A stretch of DNA of 64,000 nucleotides from Lachnospiraceae bacterium (lineage in GTDB: Bacteria; Bacillota; Clostridia; Lachnospirales; Lachnospiraceae): assembly GCA_021770245.1 (NCBI GenBank), contig JAETRI010000009.1:38884-102883 (forward strand), given 5' to 3'. The notes below the pieces were generated by a model that had not been told where the DNA came from, made no database searches, and saw only the letters and a program-made list of their open reading frames with translations. Made by a program: the position numbers and the translations under genes. This document shows positions 28,091 through 38,298 of this stretch, one piece after another (position 1 is the stretch's first letter; the number at the start of each line of letters is the position of its first letter).

Positions 28091-29341
28091 TCAGCGCGAA
28101 ATCATCCACCGCACCCGCATCAGCGTGAGACGGTTACGCGCGCTGGGGGAGAAGTGAAGGAGATCCTCCAGACGATCGGCGGGCACCTGGATATCTTCCA
28201 GGGTGCGTTTTGCCCCGATTTTCCGATAGAGGCCGTCCAGTTCCTCCGCCGTGGGGATGGAAGATACGATTTCCCGGATTTTGGGCCAGGCAGCAATGAG
28301 CATATCCGGCGTTACGTCCTTCATGCAGTCCGGCGTGTTTTCCTCTCCCACGGAAGGAAAGAGGACGGGGCCGTAAAAGGGTTCCAACTCGGCTGGGGAG
28401 GGAAAGGCATAGGGATGTACATAGGGACGGATATCCTCGATCCCTGCCAGCTCGTGATAGATCCGGGAGGCGAGGATGGTTCCCACGCCCACTTTCTCGC
28501 CGTGCAGAGCATCGGAACGGAAGGGGAAAGCGGCAGGGCCCATCTCGATGAGATGGGAAATGTGATGTTCGCAGCCGGAAGCAGGCCGGGAATTCCCCAT
28601 GAGCTGCATGGCCAGGCCGGAGAGGATCAGTCCGTAGGTGAGCTGTTCAAAGGCCTTTTCTTCCTTGGCGGTCAGGCCGGTGCAGCAGGAAGTGACGGCC
28701 TCCACCGCCTCCCGGGTCATCCTCTCGATCTCGGGACACAGGTATTCTCCGGTGAGGGCATGGGCGACTTCCCAATCCGCCAGGGCCGTATATTTTCCGA
28801 AAATATCCCCCGCTCCGCTGAGAGCCAGATGCAGGGGCGCTTCTTTGATGATATCGATGTCTGCCAACACAAAAACGGGAGCCACGCCGGGCATGGTTTT
28901 CTTATATCCCTTCCAGGTCATGGCGCAGACCGTGGAGCAGAAGCCGTCCACGCTGGCGGCGGTAGGGCAGGAAATAAAGGGGATTCCCCTCTGGTTGGCA
29001 CAATAGCGCGTGGTGTCATGGATGGTTCCGCTTCCTATGGCGATCAGGTAGTCGATATCCTCCGCCAGCTGTTCCTGTACCATGCCCACGGCAATTTCAT
29101 TGGCATGCAGATTCTCCGGATTCAGAATGATTTCCTGGTCGACGGGAGGATGGATCCCGTTTTTGGCGTGATAGGTATTTTCATCGTAGATGGCCGCACG
29201 TTTTCCGGTAAGGCCGTATTTGGCCGTATAATGATCCAGCCGCTTCATGCAGCCGGGCTCGATGACGGCTTCTTTTGTGGCCATTTCATGGCTTCTGCCA
29301 CAGGAGCAGGGGCCGTTTAATTTAGCGCTGTCAATGATCAT
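28091..29341 (-). CDS. AraM/EgsA-type sn-glycerol-1-phosphate dehydrogenase
   Basis: AIGSGTIHDTTRYCANQRGIPFISCPTAASVDGFCS; SHLIEMG...HGEKVGVGT metal-site region. Confidence 0.85.
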   Translation of the reverse strand: MIIDSAKLNGPCSCGRSHEMATKEAVIEPGCMKRLDHYTAKYGLTGKRAAIYDENTYHAKNGIHPPVDQEIILNPENLHANEIAVGMVQEQLAEDIDYLIAIGSGTIHDTTRYCANQRGIPFISCPTAASVDGFCSTVCAMTWKGYKKTMPGVAPVFVLADIDIIKEAPLHLALSGAGDIFGKYTALADWEVAHALTGEYLCPEIERMTREAVEAVTSCCTGLTAKEEKAFEQLTYGLILSGLAMQLMGNSRPASGCEHHISHLIEMGPAAFPFRSDALHGEKVGVGTILASRIYHELAGIEDIRPYVHPYAFPSPAELEPFYGPVLFPSVGEENTPDCMKDVTPDMLIAAWPKIREIVSSIPTAEELDGLYRKIGAKRTLEDIQVPADRLEDLLHFSPSARNRLTLMRVRWMISR

Positions 29342-29645
29342 GAGAAACCTCCTTGGGTGGAATGGGGCCGTATTCCCTACAGCCCGGGATTGTTATGGGG
29401 ATACCCGCCAAGGCGGGCGGATGGAAAGAAACATTTTATGTAAACAGGCGGTTCGAACCGAGCCGTATCCGGTATTTATTATAGTACGGGGACGGGAAAT
29501 TGTCCATAGAAAATGAAAATAATTCAAAATAAAATCGAAAGAAACGTAAAAACAGAAAGAAAATGAAAGAACGCTTGAAAGAGGAGAGGGAAAGAGGCTA
29601 TAATAATGAGAAAAGTATCGATATTCTAAAGAAAAAGGGGGTTGC

Positions 29646-30437
29646 ATGATGAATCAGGAAGAACGGCGGAAATATATTCTGGCACAGCTGCAGGTGCGTT
29701 CCTCCATTTCGGTCGCCGAGCTTTCGGAGGCGCTTTGCCTTTCGGAGGTTTCGGTACGGAAGCTTCTTTCGGGGATGGAGCAGGAGGGCGTGTTAAAGCG
29801 TACCTGGGGAGGGGCGGTGAGCGCCTACGGATCCCTGCGGGAATTTTCCCACCAGGAGAATGAGATCCGCAATATTGCGGAAAAGCGGGAAATCGCCAGG
29901 GAGGCCTATGACCTCATCGGGGACGGGGAAGCGGTGTTTTTGGACAGCGGGACGACCACGCTGGAGCTGGCCCGGCGGATCGTGGAGGGGCCGAAACGGA
30001 ATGTGGTGGCCTGCACCAACAATATCCGCGTGGCCCTGGAGCTGGCCAAAGCGGAGGATATCCGTAGCATCATCATCGGCGGAGAGCTGCGCACAAATAT
30101 TTACTCCTGTGTGGGCTATCTCGCCCAACAGGTATTGAACGGACTTTTTTTCGATAAGAGTTTCCTCAGTGCGAACCACTTCAGCCTGGAACGGGGATTT
30201 TCCACCCCCACGCTGGGGGAGGCGGAATTAAAGCGGACGATCCTGTCCATCTCCAAAGAAAAGTACATGCTGATAGACTACAGCAAATTCGGAGACGATT
30301 CCATGGTGCTCATCGCGCCGCCGGAGGGCCTGGATGTGCTGGTTACCGATTGGCATATACCGCAGGAGGTGGCACAGGAATTTTCGGACAGGGGAGTGCG
30401 GCTGGTAGCGGCAGGCCCGGGAAAGAACACGATATAG
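29646..30437 (+). CDS. DeoR family transcriptional regulator
   Basis: HTH SISVAELSEALCLSEVSVRKLLSGMEQEGVLKRTWGGAVS; sugar-binding domain DSGTTTLELARRI. Confidence 0.93.
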   Translation: MMNQEERRKYILAQLQVRSSISVAELSEALCLSEVSVRKLLSGMEQEGVLKRTWGGAVSAYGSLREFSHQENEIRNIAEKREIAREAYDLIGDGEAVFLDSGTTTLELARRIVEGPKRNVVACTNNIRVALELAKAEDIRSIIIGGELRTNIYSCVGYLAQQVLNGLFFDKSFLSANHFSLERGFSTPTLGEAELKRTILSISKEKYMLIDYSKFGDDSMVLIAPPEGLDVLVTDWHIPQEVAQEFSDRGVRLVAAGPGKNTI

Positions 30438-31495
30438 GCGGACGGGGCCTTGGCGGCGTCGTCCGACAGGCCCAGGATCCGGAAAGTATAATTCGTGTTA
30501 TAGGTCCGTACATAGAGGATGTCGTCCAGCCGGATGATATAGTCCGGTTTAGTTTTTACGGGCAGCTGATTCAGGATGCGTCCCGTCCGGAGATCCAGCT
30601 GATAGAGATAGTCGTCTTCAGCGGTGAAGCCATAGCCGCTGAGGATTACGTCGCCGACGATCTCGAAATTATAGGCGTTGCTGACTAAGGGCTCCGATTT
30701 CCACAAAAGCATGCCGTCCGTTAGGCTGACCGCACCAAGGTAGGCATGATAGGGCATGCTTTCCGCATATGTGCCGTGCCCCACGGAGAAAACGAGGAGG
30801 CCGCCGCATATTCTGGCCCACCAAATCCGCTGCTCCCATCCGCTATCCTGCGTGCCGTAGCGGTAGGAGGAAAAATCCAGCGTGCACAGAAGGGAAAGGG
30901 TGCTTTTGTCATAAATACAGAGAAGATAGGCATCCCAATACTGTTCCCCATAAAGGGCATACTGATAGGATTCATCCAAACCGAGCTGGATGATGCGCAG
31001 GCCGCCGTCCAGCGTTTGGGGAATGTGAGCCGGCAGTTCGCCTGTCTCTCCCCAGTCCGGATTCGGCACGGGAACGGTCAGATCCGGCAGGCCGTTTCCG
31101 TCAAACCATTCCTCTTCATCGGTGATGGCATTGGGCCTTTCCGTAAGAAGCTCCAGCTGCAGGGCATCCCGGCTTTCCTTAGGCGCTTCGCCGCCGTAAA
31201 AATAGCCCTGTCCGGGGTTGGATACCCGGATTTCCCGGATCCAGCCGCTTGGATCCTCGTCGGAGGGTTTGGAATTTCCGGAGGAAATCGGACCGGAAGA
31301 AACGGCGGCCGGTTCTTCGGCCGGGGATGTACTTTCTGCCAAGGAAGTTTCCTCCTGTGAGGCCTCCGGGGACTGTGCCTCTTCGCCGTAGGATTCCTCC
31401 CCGGGGATCGAAGGATCCTGGGGGCCGGCTTCTTCAGGGGCGCCGGGTGCGCCACAGGCAGAGAGGCAGGCTGCAAGAAACAGCACTGCGGCCAT
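30278..31495 (-). CDS. Lipoprotein with PQQ/beta-propeller-like body; 3' end overlaps deoR antisense
   Basis: Lipobox-like MAAVLFLAACLSACG; overlaps 29646-30437 by 160 bp on the opposite strand. Confidence 0.6.
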   Translation of the reverse strand: MAAVLFLAACLSACGAPGAPEEAGPQDPSIPGEESYGEEAQSPEASQEETSLAESTSPAEEPAAVSSGPISSGNSKPSDEDPSGWIREIRVSNPGQGYFYGGEAPKESRDALQLELLTERPNAITDEEEWFDGNGLPDLTVPVPNPDWGETGELPAHIPQTLDGGLRIIQLGLDESYQYALYGEQYWDAYLLCIYDKSTLSLLCTLDFSSYRYGTQDSGWEQRIWWARICGGLLVFSVGHGTYAESMPYHAYLGAVSLTDGMLLWKSEPLVSNAYNFEIVGDVILSGYGFTAEDDYLYQLDLRTGRILNQLPVKTKPDYIIRLDDILYVRTYNTNYTFRILGLSDDAAKAPSAYIVFFPGPAATSRTPLSENSCATSCGICQSVTSTSRPSGGAMSTMESSPNLL

Positions 31496-31560
31496 ACGGC
31501 GGATGTTCCGGGAAAACGGGCGGGGCAGATATGCCCGGACGGATGTTACATTTACAATTT

Positions 31561-31642
31561 TCAATCTAATCTCCATTCCGGAGCGTTTACGCGACGGGGC
31601 GATCTGCCATCAAAGCTATTTGCGACGCTCCGGCGCAAATAG
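31561..31642 (-). repeat. Dispersed palindromic intergenic element, copy 2
   Basis: Inverse copy of 1178-1288 lacking the inner gaattc palindrome; outer arms at 31578-31586 and 31625-31633. Confidence 0.7.
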
Positions 31643-31952
31643 CCGTGTGAAAAATAAGCCATCAGGCTTATTTTTCGCACTATCCTCCATGTCACATCCT
31701 TTGCGGCTTAGCAATGCAAAGCTCACACGGGTGATTTCGCATCTTCGATTTCGATCCGGGCCGCAGGGCCCGGCGCTATCCTTATGATAGTGGAAAGAAA
31801 GGGAGGACGCAAGGAAAAGATATCGATTCCCATATTTTTTTCCGGGAAAGGATATGATAGAATAGAGACAAGAGCGGCGGCCGGAAAGCGGCGCCGCAAC
31901 GGGAAATCTCTCGAATACAGAGGCCGCTTGGGGCGGCGGGAGGAGAGGAAAG

Positions 31953-33425
31953 ATGCTGAAGGAATTATATTTGGAAGAAAAACCGGAAGAAGGGGAACTA
32001 CAGGAACGCCTGGAGGAGGCCAGGACCAGGCTGTTTGGCATGCAGCAGACGATCAAGGAACGGGGGCTGCCCGTCCTGGTCCTGTTTGAGGGCTGGGGCG
32101 CCGCCGGAAAGGGGAGTACCATCGGAAAGATTATCCGGAATATCGATCCCAGACATTTCAAAGTGGCCACCACGGCAGCGCCCACGGAAGACGAACTGCG
32201 CAGGCCGTTTTTATACCGCTACTTTATCCGGATTCCTGAGGCCGGAAAATTCACCTTCCTGGACGGGGGCTGGCTTGAGCAGACTGCCGGAGAAGTGCTG
32301 GAAGGGAAACTGAATGGAAAAGCTTATGCGGCCCGGATCGAAAGCATCAAACGGTTTGAACGGCAGCTGACGGACAACGGATATCTGGTGCTGAAGTTCT
32401 TCTTTCACATCAGCGAAAAGGAACAGACGCAGAGGCTGGAGGCCCTGCTGGCGGACAGGGATACCGCATGGCGGGTGAGCAGATCTGACCGGTGGCAGAA
32501 CAAACATTACGAAAAATGCAGGAGGGTATGGGAACGCTGCCTGAAGGATACCCATGTGCCGGCGGCGCCCTGGTATATCGTGGATGCCAAATCGAGGAAG
32601 TGGGCACAGCTCCAGGTATTGGAAGCCATGTGTCAGGGGATCGAAACGGCGCTCGCCAATCATGCCCTGGCGGTCCCGCTTCTGGCCAATACCTGGCCGC
32701 TTAAGAAAATGCCGAAGCTGGCCCAGATCCCTCTGGATAAGAGCCTGGAGGAGGCAGAATACAGGGAGGAGCTGGAGCGGCTGCAAAAAAAGCTGGGCGA
32801 GCTCCACAATCGGCTATACCGGAAGCAGGTACCCCTGATCATCGCCTATGAGGGATGGGATGCCGCGGGAAAGGGCGGGAATATCAAAAGGATCACGGGA
32901 GCGCTGGATCCGAGGGGCTTCGAGGTGCATCCCATCGCCAGTCCGGAGCCCGGGGAGAAAGCCCGCCATTATCTCTGGCGTTTCTGGATGCGCCTGCCCA
33001 AGACCGGCCATATCGCCATTTTTGACCGGACCTGGTACGGCCGGGTGATGGTGGAGCGGCTGGAAGGCTTCTGCTCCGTCAACGACTGGCAGCGGGCCTA
33101 TAACGAGATCAACGAATTTGAGAAGGAATTGACGGACTGGGGAGCGGTGGTGATCAAGTTCTGGGTACAGATCGACAAAGAAACCCAGCTGGAGCGGTTC
33201 ACCGAGCGGCAGAATACGCCGGAAAAGCGATGGAAAATCACGGACGAAGACTGGCGGAACCGGGAGAAATGGGACGCCTATGAGACGGCGGTTGACGAGA
33301 TGCTGCAGAAGACCAGCACCGTCTATGCACCCTGGCATGTCCTGGAGTCGGTGGATAAGAAGTATGCCAGGATCAAGGCGCTGAAGATCGTGATCGGCGA
33401 GCTGGAAAAGGTGTTGGGAAAATAG
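31953..33425 (+). CDS. pap: Polyphosphate:AMP phosphotransferase (two PPK2 domains)
   Basis: Duplicated Walker-like FEGWGAAGKGSTIGKII and YEGWDAAGKGGNIKRIT; FDRTWYGRVMVERLEGF. Confidence 0.93.
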   Translation: MLKELYLEEKPEEGELQERLEEARTRLFGMQQTIKERGLPVLVLFEGWGAAGKGSTIGKIIRNIDPRHFKVATTAAPTEDELRRPFLYRYFIRIPEAGKFTFLDGGWLEQTAGEVLEGKLNGKAYAARIESIKRFERQLTDNGYLVLKFFFHISEKEQTQRLEALLADRDTAWRVSRSDRWQNKHYEKCRRVWERCLKDTHVPAAPWYIVDAKSRKWAQLQVLEAMCQGIETALANHALAVPLLANTWPLKKMPKLAQIPLDKSLEEAEYREELERLQKKLGELHNRLYRKQVPLIIAYEGWDAAGKGGNIKRITGALDPRGFEVHPIASPEPGEKARHYLWRFWMRLPKTGHIAIFDRTWYGRVMVERLEGFCSVNDWQRAYNEINEFEKELTDWGAVVIKFWVQIDKETQLERFTERQNTPEKRWKITDEDWRNREKWDAYETAVDEMLQKTSTVYAPWHVLESVDKKYARIKALKIVIGELEKVLGK

Positions 33426-33477
33426 AAACGGTACGGATGAGGGAGGGCCGCCTTGCGGCGGCAGAATGAGAGGAAAG

Positions 33478-34611
33478 ATGGCAGACAGGAAAGAACAGAT
33501 GGGAATGAAGGAAATCAGAAAGCAGGTGGTTCCGGCGTTTGAGACAGAGGGCGTCGTGGAGAAGATAGAGCCCCATGGAAACGGCCACATCAACGAGACG
33601 TACAGGGTTACCTGCCGGACGGAAGAAAACGGGATAAAGCAGTATGTGCTGCAGCGCATCAACACGGATGTTTTCAAAAATCCGGATGAGCTGATGGACA
33701 ATATCTCTCGGGTCACTTCTTTCCTGAAGGAAAAGGTGGAGAAAAACGGAGGAGACCCCCTGCGGGAAACGTTGAGCATGATCCCGACGAAGGGAGGCGG
33801 CACCCTTTGGAAGGACGGAAACGGCAATTACTGGCGGATGTATGTGTTCATCGACGGCACCGTCTGTATGGAGAATGTGGAAAAACCGGAGGATTTGTAC
33901 AGCAGCGCCCTGGCCTTCGGAAATTTCCAGAGGCTGCTGGCGGATTTCCCGGCAGCCTGCCTCCATGAGGTGATTCCCAATTTCCATCATACGCCCAGCA
34001 GGTATGCGGATTTTAACAGGGCGGTGGAAGCGGACGTGTGCAAAAGGGCAGAAGGAGTTGAGGAGGAAATCCGTTTCGTCAGGGATCGGGAAGGGGATTT
34101 GGCAGCGATCAGCAGCCGTCTGGAGGACGGCAGCCTCCCTCTGCGCGTGACCCATAACGATACCAAGCTGAACAATATCCTTTTTGATGCGGCCACAGGG
34201 GAGGGACTGTGCGTGATCGACCTGGATACCGTCATGCCCGGTTCCTCGCTGTATGATTTCGGGGATGCCATCCGTTTCGGCGCCAGCACGGGAGCCGAGG
34301 ATGAGAAGAACCTGGATCTGATTGCCTGCAGCCTGGAGCTGTTTGAAGCTTATACCCGGGGATATCTGAAGGGATGCGGCGGCAGCCTGACGGCGCAGGA
34401 GATGCGTATGCTGCCCATGGGCGCAAAGCTTATGACGTTGGAATGCGGGATGCGTTTCCTTACGGATTATCTCCAGGGCGATACCTATTTCCGGATCCAT
34501 CGGGAAGGGCATAACCTGGACCGGGCGCGTACTCAGTTTAAGCTGGTACGGGACATGGAAGAGAAATGGGATGCGCTGGAGGAGATTGTGGAGCGGGTGA
34601 ACAAAGAGTAA
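33478..34611 (+). CDS. Aminoglycoside phosphotransferase-fold kinase (NahK-like sugar kinase)
   Basis: LRVTHNDTKLNNILFD catalytic loop; VIDLDTVMPGSSLYDFGDAIRFG. Confidence 0.8.
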   Translation: MADRKEQMGMKEIRKQVVPAFETEGVVEKIEPHGNGHINETYRVTCRTEENGIKQYVLQRINTDVFKNPDELMDNISRVTSFLKEKVEKNGGDPLRETLSMIPTKGGGTLWKDGNGNYWRMYVFIDGTVCMENVEKPEDLYSSALAFGNFQRLLADFPAACLHEVIPNFHHTPSRYADFNRAVEADVCKRAEGVEEEIRFVRDREGDLAAISSRLEDGSLPLRVTHNDTKLNNILFDAATGEGLCVIDLDTVMPGSSLYDFGDAIRFGASTGAEDEKNLDLIACSLELFEAYTRGYLKGCGGSLTAQEMRMLPMGAKLMTLECGMRFLTDYLQGDTYFRIHREGHNLDRARTQFKLVRDMEEKWDALEEIVERVNKE

Positions 34612-34759
34612 AAATGATAAATTCTCTGTTTCCCGCTGCAATTTTACAACATCCCTGCCCGGAGCCGGCGGTCTGTGGCTATCACAGACCGTCGGCTCTA
34701 TCGGGAATTTAGGTTACTTCCTTATCATCTGCCGCCCGATGTGGGCTTTTTTAGTACAT

Positions 34760-34963
34760 CTATTTCTGATCTGTGCGGCCCACCAGATAGTCGATGGAGC
34801 AATTATAAAAATCCGCCAGTTTTATCAGGATATCTACGGGAAAATCCCGGACACCTCGTTCGTATCTTGAATAAACATCCCTGTGAAGGTCAAGCGCTGA
34901 GGAGAGTTCCTTTATCGTAATATCATGATCGATCCGCATGTCTTGTATCCGCTGAAATTTCAA
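34760..34963 (-). CDS. Small XRE-family HTH regulator
   Basis: IQDMRIDHDITIKELSSALDLHRDVYSRYERGVRDFPVDILIKLADFYNCSIDYLVGRTD. Confidence 0.9.
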   Translation of the reverse strand: MKFQRIQDMRIDHDITIKELSSALDLHRDVYSRYERGVRDFPVDILIKLADFYNCSIDYLVGRTDQK

Positions 34964-35115
34964 TAGCTCTCCCCTCCCTCATCCCCTTCCTTTGGAGAAT
35001 AATTCTATAGACAGAGTATACAGATAATGCTATAATCTTAAGTATTTATAAGACCGTTTGGCCTTATAAAAGGAAAATTATGGCAAAAACGGATCGGTAA
35101 GAGGCTTGAGATATA

Positions 35116-37575
35116 ATGCGGGTAAAAAGGATAACAGAGATCGTAGTTCTTACTGTTTCTGTGATAATAGGGATCTGCCTGACGGGTTTTCCGGAAAAAA
35201 TGGCAAGATATTCGGATTGCGTGGTAAGCAGGGAACGGGCGGAGGATATCGCCGCAGGACGGCAGGAATCCGCAGGCCTGGTAGAGAGGCTGTCCTTTGG
35301 CGTGGAAACGTTGTTTTATGATGCTGCGGAGGAAATGTTTTACTATTCTCTTATAGAAGGGAATAAGGATGCCTATGATCCCCGGATCAGGATAGAAAGC
35401 AGTGAAAAAGATGTAAGGCTGGCCTTTTTAGAGAAAGAGATAACCGCGGAGGGGATCGGGAGCAATGAGACGATAACCTTCCTTGCCTATACCGATACGT
35501 CCTACCACACCTATCATTTGAAATGTACGACCCTGCCGCTCATGGATATAGAATGCCGGGGGGAAATACCGGACGAAACCATACCTATGGAGATCACGCT
35601 TTTCGATAACGGTATCAATGCGGCGGGAAGGCTTGTATGCTCCGAGGGGGAGATCCGTCTCAGGGGCGGTACGACAAGGGCATATCCTAAAAAAGGATTC
35701 CGCTTTTCTTTAAGGACGGAATCAATGGGTGGCAACATACGCCCCAACCATGTATCTTTACTGGGGATGCGTCAGGATGACGACTGGCTTTTGTATGCGG
35801 CCTATAATGATCAGGAAAAGGTTAGGAATGTTTTCACCTCCAATCTCTGGAAAGAATCCTGTGCGGCCGATAACGCTCTGGGAATCGATTTTGGAATGGA
35901 ATACAAGTATCTGGAGCTTTTTATTAACGGGAGATATTGGGGGCTGTATGCGTTAGGGTATCCCATAGATGAAAAGCAGGTATGTATCAATGAGGACAGC
36001 GACGAGTCTGTCTTGTATAAGCACGGACTGCTGGGAAAAGAAGGGAACGAAAGCCTGCAATTTACAAAGGAGGGAGACATCTTCGGACGCCTGGACGATT
36101 CACCGGATGAGGAGCTGCAAAAACAGGCCTTTCTGCAGCGCTATTATCATGATCTGTATCTCCATGCACAGGATGATAAACGGCTGTACTCCGGTATTGA
36201 TATAGAGAATGCCATCGATTTTTATCTGTTCATTAACCTGGTGCAGGGGAAAGATAATGTGAGCATGGAGAAGAATTTTTTCATCCTGCTCCGGAACGGG
36301 AAAGAAGGTGCGAAAGCCTTATATGCGCCATGGGATCTGGATCTCACCTGGGGAAACCAGTTTATCGGCGTATGGGAGAAGAATTATACCTATCCCTATG
36401 CATGCACGGAGGATTCCAATTGTATTATTGAAAGCGGATACATAAGCCAGCTGCTGTTTAATGATGATGCGTATATATGGGGAAAGATGTTTGAAAAATA
36501 CCGCCTGCTGAGAGAAGATAAGTGGTCCGAAGAAAAGATCGACGCGCTGCTGGACGGATATGAAGCCGACATCTTTGCTTCCGGGGCCTTCCGCAGAGAC
36601 ATGGAGCGATGGCCGGACGGAACATACGGAAATGCTGCGGACGGATTGGATATTTTTCGCGCCTATGTGAGGAACCGTTTACGGGAAGCGGATCTGTATT
36701 ATGAACGTCTTGAAAACACATACCGGGAAACCTCCAATCTTTTTATCAGGCGAAGTACGCAGTACAAGGACTTTTTGGAGCGGGATTTCCTGATAGAAAT
36801 AAATGACCACGAGAGGTTGTCCGATCCTGCTTATTCCGATTTTTTGGAGTATATGGGAGTTGACGTTTCTGCCGTTTCAGAGGATGTGCATTTTATATTG
36901 GCAAACCCTGTTTTGGAAGAATGCGAATACCTGCCGGCGCTTTATGAAGAAGCGGGGCCAAGAGAAACCTGTATCGGGAGGCTCTCCTTTACGGAGCTTA
37001 GAGAGGGCGTCTATAACGTAAAGGTGGACGGCGTGGAGCACTATGATACGACGATCTTCTCCGAACCTGCAATCGGAATGGCTGTCATAAAAGGCACGAC
37101 CATCTGCCGTTTTGATTTTACGGACGGATATGACATGGACAATAAATGGAAGAGCAGCTTTGAGACGTTCTCCCACTATATCAAGGCGCTGTCCGGTACG
37201 GATTATCGGGCCGTAGTGGAGATCAATAATCCCGAGCTCTGGCAGGAGGATCGATATACCGCATTGTTTGAATGCCTGGGACTTCCCAAAGAAAGCTTCC
37301 ATAAGGATACGGATTTTATCGTATGGAACGGCCCACAAAAGTCGGCGTTTGCGGTGGACGGTTTTCATGCTTCCGGCAGCAGCTGTGATTCGCCGCTGGG
37401 CGCACTTAGCGTATTTGCGAACGAACTGGGCGAATACGGCGTTTATCTGGACGGAAGAGAATGCTATGTCTGTTCTCCGGAAGAAAATGTAAATGTGGAT
37501 ATCCGTGTCGTATTATTGGATCCAAAATCCTATGACAGAGCAGATATGATAACCTTTTCGGACGATCTGCGGTGA
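35116..37575 (+). CDS. CotH-kinase family protein
   Basis: RLRGGTTRAYPKKGFRFSL, ALYAPWDLDLTWG motifs. Confidence 0.85.
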   Translation: MRVKRITEIVVLTVSVIIGICLTGFPEKMARYSDCVVSRERAEDIAAGRQESAGLVERLSFGVETLFYDAAEEMFYYSLIEGNKDAYDPRIRIESSEKDVRLAFLEKEITAEGIGSNETITFLAYTDTSYHTYHLKCTTLPLMDIECRGEIPDETIPMEITLFDNGINAAGRLVCSEGEIRLRGGTTRAYPKKGFRFSLRTESMGGNIRPNHVSLLGMRQDDDWLLYAAYNDQEKVRNVFTSNLWKESCAADNALGIDFGMEYKYLELFINGRYWGLYALGYPIDEKQVCINEDSDESVLYKHGLLGKEGNESLQFTKEGDIFGRLDDSPDEELQKQAFLQRYYHDLYLHAQDDKRLYSGIDIENAIDFYLFINLVQGKDNVSMEKNFFILLRNGKEGAKALYAPWDLDLTWGNQFIGVWEKNYTYPYACTEDSNCIIESGYISQLLFNDDAYIWGKMFEKYRLLREDKWSEEKIDALLDGYEADIFASGAFRRDMERWPDGTYGNAADGLDIFRAYVRNRLREADLYYERLENTYRETSNLFIRRSTQYKDFLERDFLIEINDHERLSDPAYSDFLEYMGVDVSAVSEDVHFILANPVLEECEYLPALYEEAGPRETCIGRLSFTELREGVYNVKVDGVEHYDTTIFSEPAIGMAVIKGTTICRFDFTDGYDMDNKWKSSFETFSHYIKALSGTDYRAVVEINNPELWQEDRYTALFECLGLPKESFHKDTDFIVWNGPQKSAFAVDGFHASGSSCDSPLGALSVFANELGEYGVYLDGRECYVCSPEENVNVDIRVVLLDPKSYDRADMITFSDDLR

Positions 37576-37593
37576 AGACGGAGGTGGGTCGTT

Positions 37594-38292
37594 ATTAAAA
37601 AATACAGAAATGAGTGGAAATACTGCTGCTGTGCAAAGGAGGCGGGCATGATAGACAGCCGTCTGTCCGCCATACTCGACCGGGACAGCCATAGCGGCGC
37701 CAACGGAAAATATGAGGTCCACAATCTTTATTTTGACGATTATAAGGATTCCTGTACGAGGGAAAACGATGCGGGAGTGTCAAAGCGTTTCAAGTATCGT
37801 ATCCGGTATTATGGGGATCCGTACGGATACATGAAACTGGAATGTAAGGAGAAGCTGAACGGATATTGTCATAAAGAAAGCTGCCGGATTTCGTTAAAGG
37901 AATACGAGATGATAATAAAAGGGAGAACGAATGAATTGATCTGGCGGACAGAGGAACCTTTGCTAAAGCGATTCTGTATCAGCTGTATGACAAGACGGTT
38001 CGTTCCGAAAATGATTGTGGAGTATGAAAGGACCGCATATATCGAGGAGATCACCAATGTACGCATTACCCTGGATGAGAATATTTCCGTTTCGGATGAG
38101 CTGCTTTCTTTCCTGAGCGGAGATCATATGCGATATCCTGTCCAGGAAAAGGGGCAGTATGTCCTGGAAGTCAAGTTTGACGATATCCTGCCCAGTTATA
38201 TAAGACATATCATTACGGACCGAAATTTGGTCCTTACCTCTTTTTCCAAGTATTATGTGGGAAGAAAAAAGATACAGAGTATGGTGAGGTGA
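37594..38292 (+). CDS. VTC-domain (polyphosphate polymerase-like) protein; possible ATT start
   Basis: IKKYRNEWKYCC...VHNLYFDDYKDSC...KYRIRYYGD...KLECKEK...MIVEYERTAY...EVKFDD; GGAGG 9 nt upstream of ATT at 37594; first ATG (37648) would remove the N-terminal strand. Confidence 0.75.
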   Translation: MKKYRNEWKYCCCAKEAGMIDSRLSAILDRDSHSGANGKYEVHNLYFDDYKDSCTRENDAGVSKRFKYRIRYYGDPYGYMKLECKEKLNGYCHKESCRISLKEYEMIIKGRTNELIWRTEEPLLKRFCISCMTRRFVPKMIVEYERTAYIEEITNVRITLDENISVSDELLSFLSGDHMRYPVQEKGQYVLEVKFDDILPSYIRHIITDRNLVLTSFSKYYVGRKKIQSMVR

Positions 38293-38298
38293 AATAAA

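Noticed and set aside
28064-29320. 418-aa plus-strand ORF
   Set aside because: Antisense shadow of the AraM-like gene, no domain signal.
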